Source: Gemmatimonadetes bacterium bin94 (GTDB taxonomy: Bacteria > Gemmatimonadota > Gemmatimonadetes > Longimicrobiales > Gaopeijiaceae). Taken from it: DNA of 64,000 nt. The position numbers and the translations under genes are program-made. Location: positions 1-64,000 of the forward strand of contig MPNE01000020.1 in assembly GCA_002238865.1 (NCBI GenBank), written 5' to 3'. The notes beneath the pieces are model-generated. The model worked only from the letters and a program-made list of their open reading frames with translations, made no database searches and was not told where the DNA came from. Below, piece after piece: positions 9,024 through 17,327 of the stretch (within the stretch, counting starts at the first letter, position 1; each line of letters starts with the position of its first letter).

Positions 9024-9611
9024 ATGATCATGGAACGCCTGCCACTCGCCTTGGCGGCACTGGCAATTTCCGGCAGTTGGAGTTGCGCGTCCCCCCAGGT
9101 CGCGAACCCGGAGGAGCAGATCGCGCAGGCGCTCGCCGCCGCGCCCGAGGACAAGGCGGAGGGAGCACGCATCCTTGGCTATGCTGCCGACGGCAGCGTG
9201 GTCGAGCTGAGGCCGGGATCGAACGATTTCATATGTCTGGCATCGAATCCGGCCCGTGAGACCTTCTCCAGTTCCTGCTATCACGCGTCGCTCGAGCCGT
9301 ATTTCGCCCGCGGCCGCGAACTCGACGCCGAGGGAGCAACCCGCGACGAGAGGTACCGGATCCGGTACGAGGAAATGGACGCCGGGACACTGGCGAAGCC
9401 GGTGATGTCGGCGGCGCAGTACATCCTTGATGGCAGCTGGGACCCGGAGAGCAACACCGCGGAGGGGCAGGTGAGATGGGTGATCTACGTTCCCGGAGCG
9501 ACAGAGGAGACGACCGGGCTTTCGATCATACCGCAGGAAGGCGGTCCATGGATCATGTTCCCCGGCACACCGGGTGCCCACATCATGATCGTGCCGCCCG
9601 GGGACGAGTAG
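9024..9611 (+). CDS. lipoprotein of unknown function
   Basis: About 195 residues. The ATG at 9024 is preceded by GAGAGGAATCGG. A short lipoprotein signal ends in SGSWSC, followed by an acidic/alanine-rich stretch (EEQIAQALAAAPEDKAEG). The rest has a pattern of beta strands with two cysteines (FICLAS and SSSCYH) and ends in IMIVPPGDE. I do not recognise the family. Similar small exported proteins are common in this type of genome. It stands alone between the serine hydrolase and cardiolipin synthase genes. Confidence 0.7.
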   Translation: MIMERLPLALAALAISGSWSCASPQVANPEEQIAQALAAAPEDKAEGARILGYAADGSVVELRPGSNDFICLASNPARETFSSSCYHASLEPYFARGRELDAEGATRDERYRIRYEEMDAGTLAKPVMSAAQYILDGSWDPESNTAEGQVRWVIYVPGATEETTGLSIIPQEGGPWIMFPGTPGAHIMIVPPGDE

Positions 9612-9702
9612 CCGGAGAAGGAGGGCGCCTCATCGACTGCCAGCGCCTGGTGGACAGGATGGAGAGAGCACGGAGGGCGGTGAGGCCCCCGAGCCTTCAG
9701 GC

Positions 9703-11145
9703 ATGATCGACGCCCTCGCCGCGTTCGCCCTCACCGCCGGCTTTGTCGGAGTGCATGCCGTCTTCGTGGTGTTCGTGCTGCTGCGGCCGCGTGTCAGGCA
9801 GCCTTCTTCCCTGGCCTGGATTCTGGTGATTCTCGCGCTCCCCGTCGGGGGCATTGTTCTCTATCTGGCGGTTGGTGAAGTGCGCACCGGCAGCCGGCGA
9901 AAGCGCCGGCATCGGACGATCCAAAGCGATATTCGCAGGGCACTGCAGCGAGCCTGGCACACCGCGTCCGGGACCGCAGTCGTCCCATGGGGAACCGAAG
10001 CCATCGCCAAACTCGCCCGACTCGGTAGCGAGACCGAGCCGCGAAAGGGAAATCGCCTGACACTCGTGGCCACCGGCGAGAGATTCCTGCATTCGCTGGT
10101 CGGCGACATCGACCGGGCCCAGGACCATGTACACCTTCTGTTCTACATCTACCTGGACGACGTGGTGGGGCGAGCCGTGGCGGACGCCCTCGTCCGGGCC
10201 GAGATGAGAGGGGTCCAGTGCCGGGTACTCGTCGACAACGTGGGATCGGCCGACTTCCTCAAGGCAGACCTTTGCCGCGAAATGAGAGACGCCGGCATCC
10301 AGGTGGTCGCGGCGCTGCCGACGCGCGTGACCCAGATCGCGTCGATTCGCTTCGATATGCGCAACCATCGCAAGTTCGCGGTCGTGGACGGCAGGATCGG
10401 CTATACGGGAAGCCACAACATCGCTTCCGAAGCGTTTCATCCCAAGCCGAGATTTGCCCCGTGGATTGACGCGACGGTGCGCATCGAGGGCCCCGTCGTG
10501 CGCGATCTGCAGGCTCTGTTCATCGAAGACTGGTTCATGGACACCGCCGAGAACCTGGACCATCTCCTGGCCATCGCTCCGGCGGAACACCAGGGCGGCC
10601 ACACCGTGCAGATCGTGGGCACGGGCGTGAATTCCCAGAACGAGGCTCTCGTGCGCGTGATCCAGTCCGCAGTCCACATGGCCCGGGAGGAATTGATCCT
10701 CACGACGCCCTACTTCGTACCGGACGAAGGAACTCTCGCGGCCCTCACAACGGCCGCGATACGCGGTGTGCGGACGATCATCGTGGTGCCGGAGCGGAAC
10801 GACTCGCCGCTGGTGGCACTCGCGAGCCGCAGCTTCTACGAGCCCCTCATGGCAGCGGGCGCCGAGGTGCACGAGTACACGAAGGGGCTGCTTCACGCCA
10901 AGACAATTACCGTTGACCGTGATTTCGCCCTGGTGAGCACGGCCAACCTGGACCGGCGCAGCTTCGAGATCAATTTCGAGCTCAGCACGCTGGTGTACGA
11001 CAGCGACTTCGCCTCCCAACTCCGCCTCCTCCAGATGAGGTACCTGGAGGATTGCCGCCAGGTGGACGCCGCGCTCTGGTCGGCGCGGCGCTGGCCGGTC
11101 AGGTTGGCGGAGAATGCAGCCGGCCTGGTGAGCGCGCTGCTGTGA
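9703..11145 (+). CDS. cls: cardiolipin synthase, phospholipase D superfamily
   Basis: Makes cardiolipin from phosphatidylglycerol at the inner membrane. Two N-terminal transmembrane segments (about residues 3-27 and 33-56) are followed by two HKD catalytic motifs, HRKFAVVDGRIGYTGSHN and HAKTITVDRDFALVSTAN, each with the His-x-Lys-x4-Asp pattern. At 480 residues it has the length of Cls-type enzymes. The neighbouring methyltransferase starts within its stop codon (GTGA overlap), implying co-translation. Confident on family; other PLD transphosphatidylases are less likely because of the membrane anchor. Confidence 0.9.
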   Translation: MIDALAAFALTAGFVGVHAVFVVFVLLRPRVRQPSSLAWILVILALPVGGIVLYLAVGEVRTGSRRKRRHRTIQSDIRRALQRAWHTASGTAVVPWGTEAIAKLARLGSETEPRKGNRLTLVATGERFLHSLVGDIDRAQDHVHLLFYIYLDDVVGRAVADALVRAEMRGVQCRVLVDNVGSADFLKADLCREMRDAGIQVVAALPTRVTQIASIRFDMRNHRKFAVVDGRIGYTGSHNIASEAFHPKPRFAPWIDATVRIEGPVVRDLQALFIEDWFMDTAENLDHLLAIAPAEHQGGHTVQIVGTGVNSQNEALVRVIQSAVHMAREELILTTPYFVPDEGTLAALTTAAIRGVRTIIVVPERNDSPLVALASRSFYEPLMAAGAEVHEYTKGLLHAKTITVDRDFALVSTANLDRRSFEINFELSTLVYDSDFASQLRLLQMRYLEDCRQVDAALWSARRWPVRLAENAAGLVSALL

Positions 11146-12251
11146 CCTCCCGTCGCGGCGACGCGGCCTCGCTGGTGGCGGCCGAGTTCGCGCGGGAACG
11201 GCCCGGCCCACCACCCGGCGAGACCTCGCACACGCCCGCCGCCCTGCTCATGGGAGACCCCGCCCCGCACCTTGCCCTCGCCCTGCGGGATGCGGGGTAC
11301 GAAGTCACCCGCTGGCACCGCTTCCTCACCCCCGGCCAACTCTGCACGGCCTGGCCGCCAACGGGGCGCTTCGACGAGGTCTGGGTACGGATGCCACGGT
11401 CATCCCGGGAAGCCGCCATGCTCCTCCACGCGGCTGCGGCGCGGGTCGTCGATGGAGCGCCCATCCACCTCTACGGCGCCAGCGACGAGGGCATCCGGTC
11501 GGCGGTCAGGCACTTCCCCGCGGGCATGGCGGTGCCCCGCCCCGCCCTCATCAAACGCCGCTGCCGGGTACTCGTAGCGGTCAGGCAGAACCCGCCGCCA
11601 CGCGCGGACGGCCTGGACCGGTGGACGTTTCAGGCACCGGTCGACTGGGGCGCAGGCGAGCGTGCGTGGACGTTCTACCCGGGCGTATTCGCCTACGGCC
11701 GCCTGGACCCCGCCACGGCGCTCCTCATCGGCCGCCTGCCCCCGGCCGGGGCCACCGGACGGGTCCTCGACTTCGGTGCGGGCACCGGCGTCATCGGCGC
11801 CGCGGTGCTGGAACGCGGCGGCGGCGGCGAGGTCCACCTCCTCGAGCCGGACGCGGTCTCCCTGGCCGCGGCGGCCCGCAACGTCCCCGGTGCGGTCCCG
11901 GTTCACGGGCGCGACCTCTCCGCGGTATCCGGCCCCTTCGACCTCATCGTCTCCAACCCGCCGATCCATCGCGGCAAGGCCCACAGCCTCCACACCGTCG
12001 AGGCGCTCATCCGCGACGCCCCGGACGTCCTCACGAGGGGCGGCACACTCCTCCTGGTTGCCCAGCGCCGCCTGCCGGTCGGAAAGCTCCTGGCGCGCAC
12101 GCTCGGCGACGTGCGCGTTGTCGCCGACCACCGCGCCTTCCGGGTCTGGTCCGGCAGCGCCACCGGACCACCACCGAGGGACGTGCCTTCCGAAAAGCGA
12201 CGCGGAGCCGCTACCGCGCGTCGTGAACGATCCGTCCGTCGACGATCGTGA
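11142..12251 (+). CDS. RsmC/RlmG-like rRNA guanine-N2 methyltransferase
   Basis: SAM-dependent class I methyltransferase with the two-domain layout of RsmC. A degenerate N-terminal half (to about residue 170) precedes a catalytic half with motif I VLDFGAGTGVIGAAVL, the acidic motif HLLEPDAVSLAAA and the substrate motif SNPPIHRGKAH (NPP-type for base amino-group methylation). Likely modifies 16S or 23S rRNA m2G. Start GTG at 11142 overlaps the cls stop. The C-terminal 25 residues are basic and low-complexity, and the frame overlaps the convergent amidohydrolase by 41 bases. Confidence 0.75.
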   Translation: MTSRRGDAASLVAAEFARERPGPPPGETSHTPAALLMGDPAPHLALALRDAGYEVTRWHRFLTPGQLCTAWPPTGRFDEVWVRMPRSSREAAMLLHAAAARVVDGAPIHLYGASDEGIRSAVRHFPAGMAVPRPALIKRRCRVLVAVRQNPPPRADGLDRWTFQAPVDWGAGERAWTFYPGVFAYGRLDPATALLIGRLPPAGATGRVLDFGAGTGVIGAAVLERGGGGEVHLLEPDAVSLAAAARNVPGAVPVHGRDLSAVSGPFDLIVSNPPIHRGKAHSLHTVEALIRDAPDVLTRGGTLLLVAQRRLPVGKLLARTLGDVRVVADHRAFRVWSGSATGPPPRDVPSEKRRGAATARRERSVRRRS

Positions 12252-13920
12252 GCACGGCAGCCAGATCGACGATGTCCTCTTCGGGCACCGCCATGTAGTC
12301 GCCCGACAACACTGCCAGGTCCGCGGCCATCCCGGGCGCAAGCGTCCCCCGCTCGGAGTCGGCGAAGACCTGGTACGCATACCCGGCCGTCATCAGGCCC
12401 AGGGCTTCTTCCCGGGTGACCGCGCACCGCGCTCCCATCGTGCCGGCCGAAATCGTGCCGCGGGTGGCAAAGTGGTACAGCACGGCAAACGGGTTGTGAG
12501 GGATCACCGGCGAATCGGTCCCGAGCGAGACGGGAACCCGCTCGGCGGCGTAGAGACCCACCGGCGTGGTCAGTGCCGCGCGCTCCGGCCCCCAGTAGTC
12601 CACGAGACTCGGCGCCGCAACGTACAGGTGGTGCTGCGCCGTGACGGTGAGGCCGAGCGCGCGGATGCGCTCGAAGTGGTCGGGGGCGGGGATGAAGCCG
12701 TGTTCGATCGTCCACCGCCGCTCCCGGATCGACGACCGGGCGTCGGCCTCTTCGTATGCGTCGAGGACCAGGTCGATCGCGGCGTCGCCCACCGCGTGGG
12801 TCGCGACGCGCCAACCGAGGGCGTTGAGTTCGTGGACGATCCCCCGAAAGACGTCGGTGGGCATGGTCTGGAGGCCGTGGAAGGTCCCGCCCCTGCCCCA
12901 CGGCTCCTCGTACGGCTCCCGCATCCAGCCTCCTTCGAAGCCGCCATCGACGCCCAGCTTGACTCCCCCGACCGTCAGCAGTCCGGTACTGAAATCGGGC
13001 GGCACGCCCCACGACTCCACGGTCGCTCCCACCTCTTCCGGAGCCGTGCCCCGTATCCGGAAGAGGAATTCGATCCGCATCGGCAGCCGGTTTTCCTCGG
13101 CCAGCCGGCGATAGACTCCGAACTGTTCGGATGACCCCCCCGGGATGCGCAGCGAGGTCACACCCAGCGCGCTCATGGCGGTGAGCGACTCCAGTAGCCG
13201 CTGTGCCGGATCTCCACCGGGGTCGGCGGGCGGAAGCCGCACCGGATCCTTCGCCCGATCCACCAGCTCGCCGTTGAGGCGGCCATCGTCGTAGCGCCCG
13301 ATCCGGCCGCCGGGGGGCGAGGCGGCATCTTCGCCGATTCCGAAGCGCGCCAGCGCGGCCGAGTTGAGGATGTACTCGTGTCCGCCGCGCACCACCACGA
13401 CGGGATGGTCCGGGGCGCCCCGGTCGAGGTCGTCCCGCAGGGGGAGTCGCTGTTCGGCCAGCTGTCCCTCGTGCCAGTTGCTGTTCGTGACGACCAGGCC
13501 GCCCGGTTCGGTCTCCGCCGCCCGCGCCGCAATCGCACCGAGCACGTCGGCCATCGTGCGCGCCTCGGAAAGGTCGACGCCGGGGCCACCGCCCAGCGCG
13601 TGGAAGTGGTTGTCGGTGAGGCCGGGGACAACGGCACGGCCCTCCAGGCTGATGACCGTGGTCCCGTCGGTCCCGTACCGGTTGATCTCGTCGTCGCTGC
13701 CCGCGGCCACGACGCCATCGCGTATGGCCAGCGCCGTGACCGTTCCGTGCTCGCCGTCCAGCGTGTGAACGAGCCCGCCCACCAGGAGAAGGTCCGCCGA
13801 GTCGGCGGCAGGTACCGAGCAAGCGGCCATATACCCCGCGAGCACGGCTGCGAAACACGACGTCGCACGCGCCCGATTGGCCGCGGCCGGGGCGAACCCC
13901 GTCACCCCCGTCCCGCTCAC
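12211..13920 (-). CDS. YtcJ-like metal-dependent amidohydrolase, lipoprotein
   Basis: Amidohydrolase-superfamily enzyme of the YtcJ/N-substituted-formamide deformylase group (amidohydrolase_3). It shows the strand-1 metal ligands in VVPGLTDNHFHALGG, a conserved VGDAAID segment with THAVGDAA, and the late Asp in SLGTDSPVIPHNP. About 569 residues. The N terminus carries a lipoprotein signal ending AGYMAAC, so it is probably periplasmic. The GTG at 13920 has GGGAG upstream and lies 17 bases after the second pstB stop, so the gene appears to be the last member of the phosphate operon. The substrate is unknown; a link to phosphate scavenging is inference from position. Confidence 0.8.
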   Translation of the reverse strand: MSGTGVTGFAPAAANRARATSCFAAVLAGYMAACSVPAADSADLLLVGGLVHTLDGEHGTVTALAIRDGVVAAGSDDEINRYGTDGTTVISLEGRAVVPGLTDNHFHALGGGPGVDLSEARTMADVLGAIAARAAETEPGGLVVTNSNWHEGQLAEQRLPLRDDLDRGAPDHPVVVVRGGHEYILNSAALARFGIGEDAASPPGGRIGRYDDGRLNGELVDRAKDPVRLPPADPGGDPAQRLLESLTAMSALGVTSLRIPGGSSEQFGVYRRLAEENRLPMRIEFLFRIRGTAPEEVGATVESWGVPPDFSTGLLTVGGVKLGVDGGFEGGWMREPYEEPWGRGGTFHGLQTMPTDVFRGIVHELNALGWRVATHAVGDAAIDLVLDAYEEADARSSIRERRWTIEHGFIPAPDHFERIRALGLTVTAQHHLYVAAPSLVDYWGPERAALTTPVGLYAAERVPVSLGTDSPVIPHNPFAVLYHFATRGTISAGTMGARCAVTREEALGLMTAGYAYQVFADSERGTLAPGMAADLAVLSGDYMAVPEEDIVDLAAVLTIVDGRIVHDAR

Positions 13921-13937
13921 CCCGCTTCGCTCCCGCG

Positions 13938-14723
13938 TCAGCCGTATCGCCCTTCGATGTAGTCCGCCGTCTCCTGGCACTCCGGCGCGAGGAACACTTC
14001 CTCCGTGCGCCCATGTTCGATAATGCGCCCCAGCAGCATGAAGACGCACTCGTCCGACGCCCGGCGCGCCTGCGCCATGTTGTGTGTCACCACGAGGATC
14101 GTGTACTCCCCTCGAAGCCGCCATATCATCTCCTCCACCGCCTCGGTTCCCGCGGGATCCAGCGCCGAACAGGGCTCGTCCATGAGGAGGACCTCGGGCT
14201 TCACGGGGAGCAGCCGGGCAATGCACAGCTTCTGCTGCTCCTCCAGCGACAGCCCGGTTGCGGGCTTGTCCAGGCGGTCCTTCACGGTGTCCCACAGGAG
14301 GACCTGGCGCAATGAAGACTCCAGGACTTCGTGTTCCTCGGCCGCGGTGATCTTGCGCAGCCGTGCCTCGTGGAGCCGGAAGCCGAAGAGCACATTCTCG
14401 CGGATCGAGATAGGCAAGGGATTGGGGCGCTGAAAGACCATGCCGATCTTCTTGCGCACCTGCACCAGTTCCACGTCGTCGCCGAAGATGTCGTTGCCGA
14501 GAACGGTCACGCTCCCCGTCGTGCGCACGTAGCCGAGCCGTTCGATGATGCGGTTGCAGGTGCGCAGCAAGGTGGTCTTGCCGCACCCGGAGGGTCCGAT
14601 CATGGAGGTGATGATCCCCTGCTTCACCCCCAGATCCACATCGAACAGGGCCTGGAAGTCCCCGTACCAGAGGTTGAGGCCCCGGGTCTCGATGGCGTAG
14701 TCGCCGCGGCCGCCGTCAGCCAT
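13938..14723 (-). CDS. pstB: phosphate ABC transporter ATPase, copy 2, with degenerate signature motif
   Basis: Cytoplasmic ATP-binding subunit of the Pst high-affinity phosphate importer (261 residues, normal length; the C terminus DYIEGRYG is diagnostic of PstB). Walker A GPSGCGKT (43-50), Q-loop GMVFQRPNP with Gln98, Walker B LLMDEPCSALDP (Asp182, Glu183) and H-loop VVTHNMAQA (His214) are intact. The ABC signature, normally LSGGQQQR, reads LSLEEQQKL (158-166), so the two glycines and the glutamine that contact the partner subunit's ATP are lost. It overlaps the other pstB by 8 bases. The defect is complementary to that of its neighbour, suggesting a heterodimer. Confidence 0.93.
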   Translation of the reverse strand: MADGGRGDYAIETRGLNLWYGDFQALFDVDLGVKQGIITSMIGPSGCGKTTLLRTCNRIIERLGYVRTTGSVTVLGNDIFGDDVELVQVRKKIGMVFQRPNPLPISIRENVLFGFRLHEARLRKITAAEEHEVLESSLRQVLLWDTVKDRLDKPATGLSLEEQQKLCIARLLPVKPEVLLMDEPCSALDPAGTEAVEEMIWRLRGEYTILVVTHNMAQARRASDECVFMLLGRIIEHGRTEEVFLAPECQETADYIEGRYG

Positions 14724-15528
14724 AGCGTCCCTCGATGTATCCCGTGGTGCGCTCGTCCTTCACCTTGCCTTCGAAGAGGTCCTCGGTCTCGCCGATCTCC
14801 ACCAGGTCGCCCATCAGGAAGAATGCGGTGCGGTCCGCCAGCCGCCGCGCTTGCTGAACCAGGTTGGTCACCAACACGATCGTCAGCTCCGTGCGCAGCT
14901 CCCTGAGCACGTCTTCGATCCTCATCGTCGTCACCGGATCGACGGCAATCGAGAACTCGTCCAGCAACAGCAGCTCCGGCTCCTGGGCCAGGGCCCGCGC
15001 GATCGTGAGGCGCTGCTGCTGCCCGCCCGACAACAGGCTCCCCAGCGAGTCGAGGCGGTCCTTCACCTCGTCCCAGAGCGCGGCCCGGGTCAGGCATCGT
15101 TCGACCACCTCGTCCAGCTTCTCCTTCTGGCGGATCCCGCGGAGCCGCGGCGAGAACGCGACATTCTCATACACGGTCAGCGGAAGTCCCACCGGGAGCG
15201 GGAACACAACGCCGATCCGGCTGCGCAGCGCGTACTCGTTGCGCCAGTCGTTGATGTCCTTCCCGTTGATGCGGACGCTCCCCTGCACGTCCATTGCCGG
15301 ATTGAAGGCGTCCATCCGGTTGAGCGCGCGCAGGAACGAAGTCTTGCCGCTGTTGGCGGGTCCGATGATCCCGAAGATCTCGTGCCTGTATACGTCCAGG
15401 TTGACACCGCTGAGCGCCGGCGTCCGGCTGTAGAAAACCGACAGGTCCCGGACCTGGACGATGGGGGACTCGTCGTAGCGGGGGCCGGCGGTGCCTTCGG
15501 TGCCCGCGGCCGCAGCGGGGCCTACCAC
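14716..15528 (-). CDS. pstB: phosphate ABC transporter ATPase, copy 1, with degenerate Q- and H-loops
   Basis: Second PstB homologue, 270 residues, also ending GYIEGRYG. Walker A GPANSGKT (56-63), signature LSGGQQQRL (166-174) and Walker B LLLLDE (Asp190, Glu191) are present. The Q-loop reads IGVVFPLPVG with Pro110 in place of Gln, the H-loop reads LVTNLVQQA with Asn222 in place of the switch His, and the usual DEP is DEF. This subunit therefore offers a good signature face but a poor catalytic face. Start is a GTG at 15528 overlapping the pstA stop by seven bases. It probably pairs with the adjacent copy 2 rather than forming a homodimer. Confidence 0.92.
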   Translation of the reverse strand: MVGPAAAAGTEGTAGPRYDESPIVQVRDLSVFYSRTPALSGVNLDVYRHEIFGIIGPANSGKTSFLRALNRMDAFNPAMDVQGSVRINGKDINDWRNEYALRSRIGVVFPLPVGLPLTVYENVAFSPRLRGIRQKEKLDEVVERCLTRAALWDEVKDRLDSLGSLLSGGQQQRLTIARALAQEPELLLLDEFSIAVDPVTTMRIEDVLRELRTELTIVLVTNLVQQARRLADRTAFFLMGDLVEIGETEDLFEGKVKDERTTGYIEGRYG

Positions 15529-16391
15529 TTCTTGAGCCCCCGGAGATAGACGCGGAAGCCGATCGAAACCGCGTTCATCAGCAGCACGATCGAGATCAGC
15601 ACCAGAGCCACGCCGAAGGTGAGCTCTTCCGGAACACCGGTCTGCTGCGTCGCGATGAAGTAGAGGTGATACGACAGCGCCATGGTCTGGTCGAACACTC
15701 CCTGCGGCAGGAAGGCCACGTACGCGGCAGCTCCGGTGAACATGATCGGCGCCGTCTCGCCCGCCGTGCGCGAAACTTCGAGGATCACGCCGGTGAGAAT
15801 GCCGCTGATGGAGTTGGGGAGCACGACCTTGCGGATGGTCTGCCAGCGCGTGGCCCCCATGTTCCAACACGCTTCCCTGAACGCCAGCGGCACGGCCTGA
15901 AGCGACTCGCGGGTGGCCACGATGACCACCGGTAGCGTCATGACGGCGAGGGTCAGGCTGGCGGCCAGGATGGAGGCCCCCATGTCGAAAAAGAGTACGA
16001 AAGCGCCGAAGCCGAAGAGCGCGTGAACGATCGAAGGCACGCCGGCCAGGTTGATGATGGCCAGATTGATGGCTCGGGTGAGGATGTTGTCCGGCGCGTA
16101 TTCGCTCAGGTAGAGGGCCGCGGCCACGCCGACGGGCACGGAGGCGAGCAGCGCGACGACCACCAGCCAGATCGTCCCCACCAACGCCGGCAGGATGCCA
16201 CCCGCCGTCATGTTGTTGGTGGGTGGCGTGAAGAGGAATTCCCACGAGATCGCCGGTCCGCCCTTGACGACCAGGGTGCCCACGATGATCAGGACCGGGA
16301 TCACCAGAGCCACCGTCATCAGGAAAAACGCGGCCTTCGCCACCGCTTGCGAGCGGTAGCTCCGTCGGTTGAGGGCGGTGGCGCCAAACAC
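15522..16391 (-). CDS. pstA: phosphate ABC transporter permease
   Basis: Inner-membrane permease subunit of the Pst importer, 289 residues with six predicted transmembrane helices. It shows the PstA landmarks: GGILPALVGTIWLV near helix 2, GVPSIVHALFGFGAF, and the EAA loop where the ATPase docks (AFREACWNMGATRWQTIRK). The first helix (MTVALVIPVLIIVGTLVV) is followed by the periplasmic TPPTNN segment typical of the family. It lies 3 bases after pstC and overlaps pstB copy 1. Confidence 0.93.
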   Translation of the reverse strand: MFGATALNRRSYRSQAVAKAAFFLMTVALVIPVLIIVGTLVVKGGPAISWEFLFTPPTNNMTAGGILPALVGTIWLVVVALLASVPVGVAAALYLSEYAPDNILTRAINLAIINLAGVPSIVHALFGFGAFVLFFDMGASILAASLTLAVMTLPVVIVATRESLQAVPLAFREACWNMGATRWQTIRKVVLPNSISGILTGVILEVSRTAGETAPIMFTGAAAYVAFLPQGVFDQTMALSYHLYFIATQQTGVPEELTFGVALVLISIVLLMNAVSIGFRVYLRGLKKW

Positions 16392-16394
16392 GGA

Positions 16395-17327
16395 CTACTT
16401 CTTCCTGATCCCGCGGACGACGAGGTCGGCCGTCAGGTTGATGATGAACGTCACCAGGAACAGGAAGATGCCCAGGGTGAAGAGGGCGCCCCAGTGATCC
16501 GATCCGTTGACGGTTTCACCGAGTTCGGCCGCGATCGTGGCGGTAAGTGCCCGCACCGAGTCGAAGGGGCTGGTGGGCAGGTTGATCGCGTGCCCCGAGG
16601 CCATGAGCACCGCCATGGTCTCGCCGAATCCCCTGCCGACTCCGAGGAGCACAGCCGCCAGCAACCCGTTCTTGCTGGCCGGAATCACCACCTTGAGAAT
16701 GACCTCCCACCTCGTCGCCCCAAGCGCTTCCGCGGCCTCGCGGTAGGTATCGGGCACGGCCTTGAGCGCGTCCTCGGCGATCGTCGTCATGATCGGTGCC
16801 GCCATCAGCCCGAGGATCAGGCCGGCGTTCAGGACTCCCAGCCCCAGGGGCACGTCGAAGACCCGGATGATCAGCGGGTTCATGATCGACATGCCCACGA
16901 ACCCCCAAACCACCGACGGAATCGCCGCGAGCATCTCCACGAGCACCTTCAACACCTCTCGGGTCTTCCCCGTGGCGAACTCGCCGATGTAGAGAGCGGC
17001 GCCCAGAGACAACGGGACCGAGAAGAGCATCGCGAAGCCGGTCACGCTGGCCGTACCCACCATCAGGGCGAGCGCCCCGTAGGTCGGGTTGTTGGAGGTG
17101 GGGCGCCAGGCGATAGAGGTGAAGAACTCGCCCAGGTCGAGGGACCCGAAGACGAAATCAAGGCCCTCTTTGGTCACGAAGACGAAGATCCCGACGATGA
17201 AGATGATCGCCGAGATCCCGCCGACGAAGACGAGAATGCGGGCTACCCGATCCACGTGCCACGCCAGGTCCCTGCGGTCCATGGCGTGCGGCGTCGCCAC
17301 GGTCGCCGATCGATCCGGAGGCGTCAC
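16395..17327 (-). CDS. pstC: phosphate ABC transporter permease
   Basis: Partner permease of PstA, about 310 residues with six transmembrane helices. Diagnostic stretches include FGALALMVGT-like YGALALMVGTAS, AIPSVVWGFVGM and the EAA docking loop YREAAEALGATRWEVI, with GRGFGETMAVLM after it. Start is a GTG at 17327 sharing four bases with the phoU stop; an ATG 15 codons later (MDRRDLAWHV) is an alternative that would trim a hydrophilic leader. Fourth gene of the pst operon. Confidence 0.92.
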   Translation of the reverse strand: MTPPDRSATVATPHAMDRRDLAWHVDRVARILVFVGGISAIIFIVGIFVFVTKEGLDFVFGSLDLGEFFTSIAWRPTSNNPTYGALALMVGTASVTGFAMLFSVPLSLGAALYIGEFATGKTREVLKVLVEMLAAIPSVVWGFVGMSIMNPLIIRVFDVPLGLGVLNAGLILGLMAAPIMTTIAEDALKAVPDTYREAAEALGATRWEVILKVVIPASKNGLLAAVLLGVGRGFGETMAVLMASGHAINLPTSPFDSVRALTATIAAELGETVNGSDHWGALFTLGIFLFLVTFIINLTADLVVRGIRKK

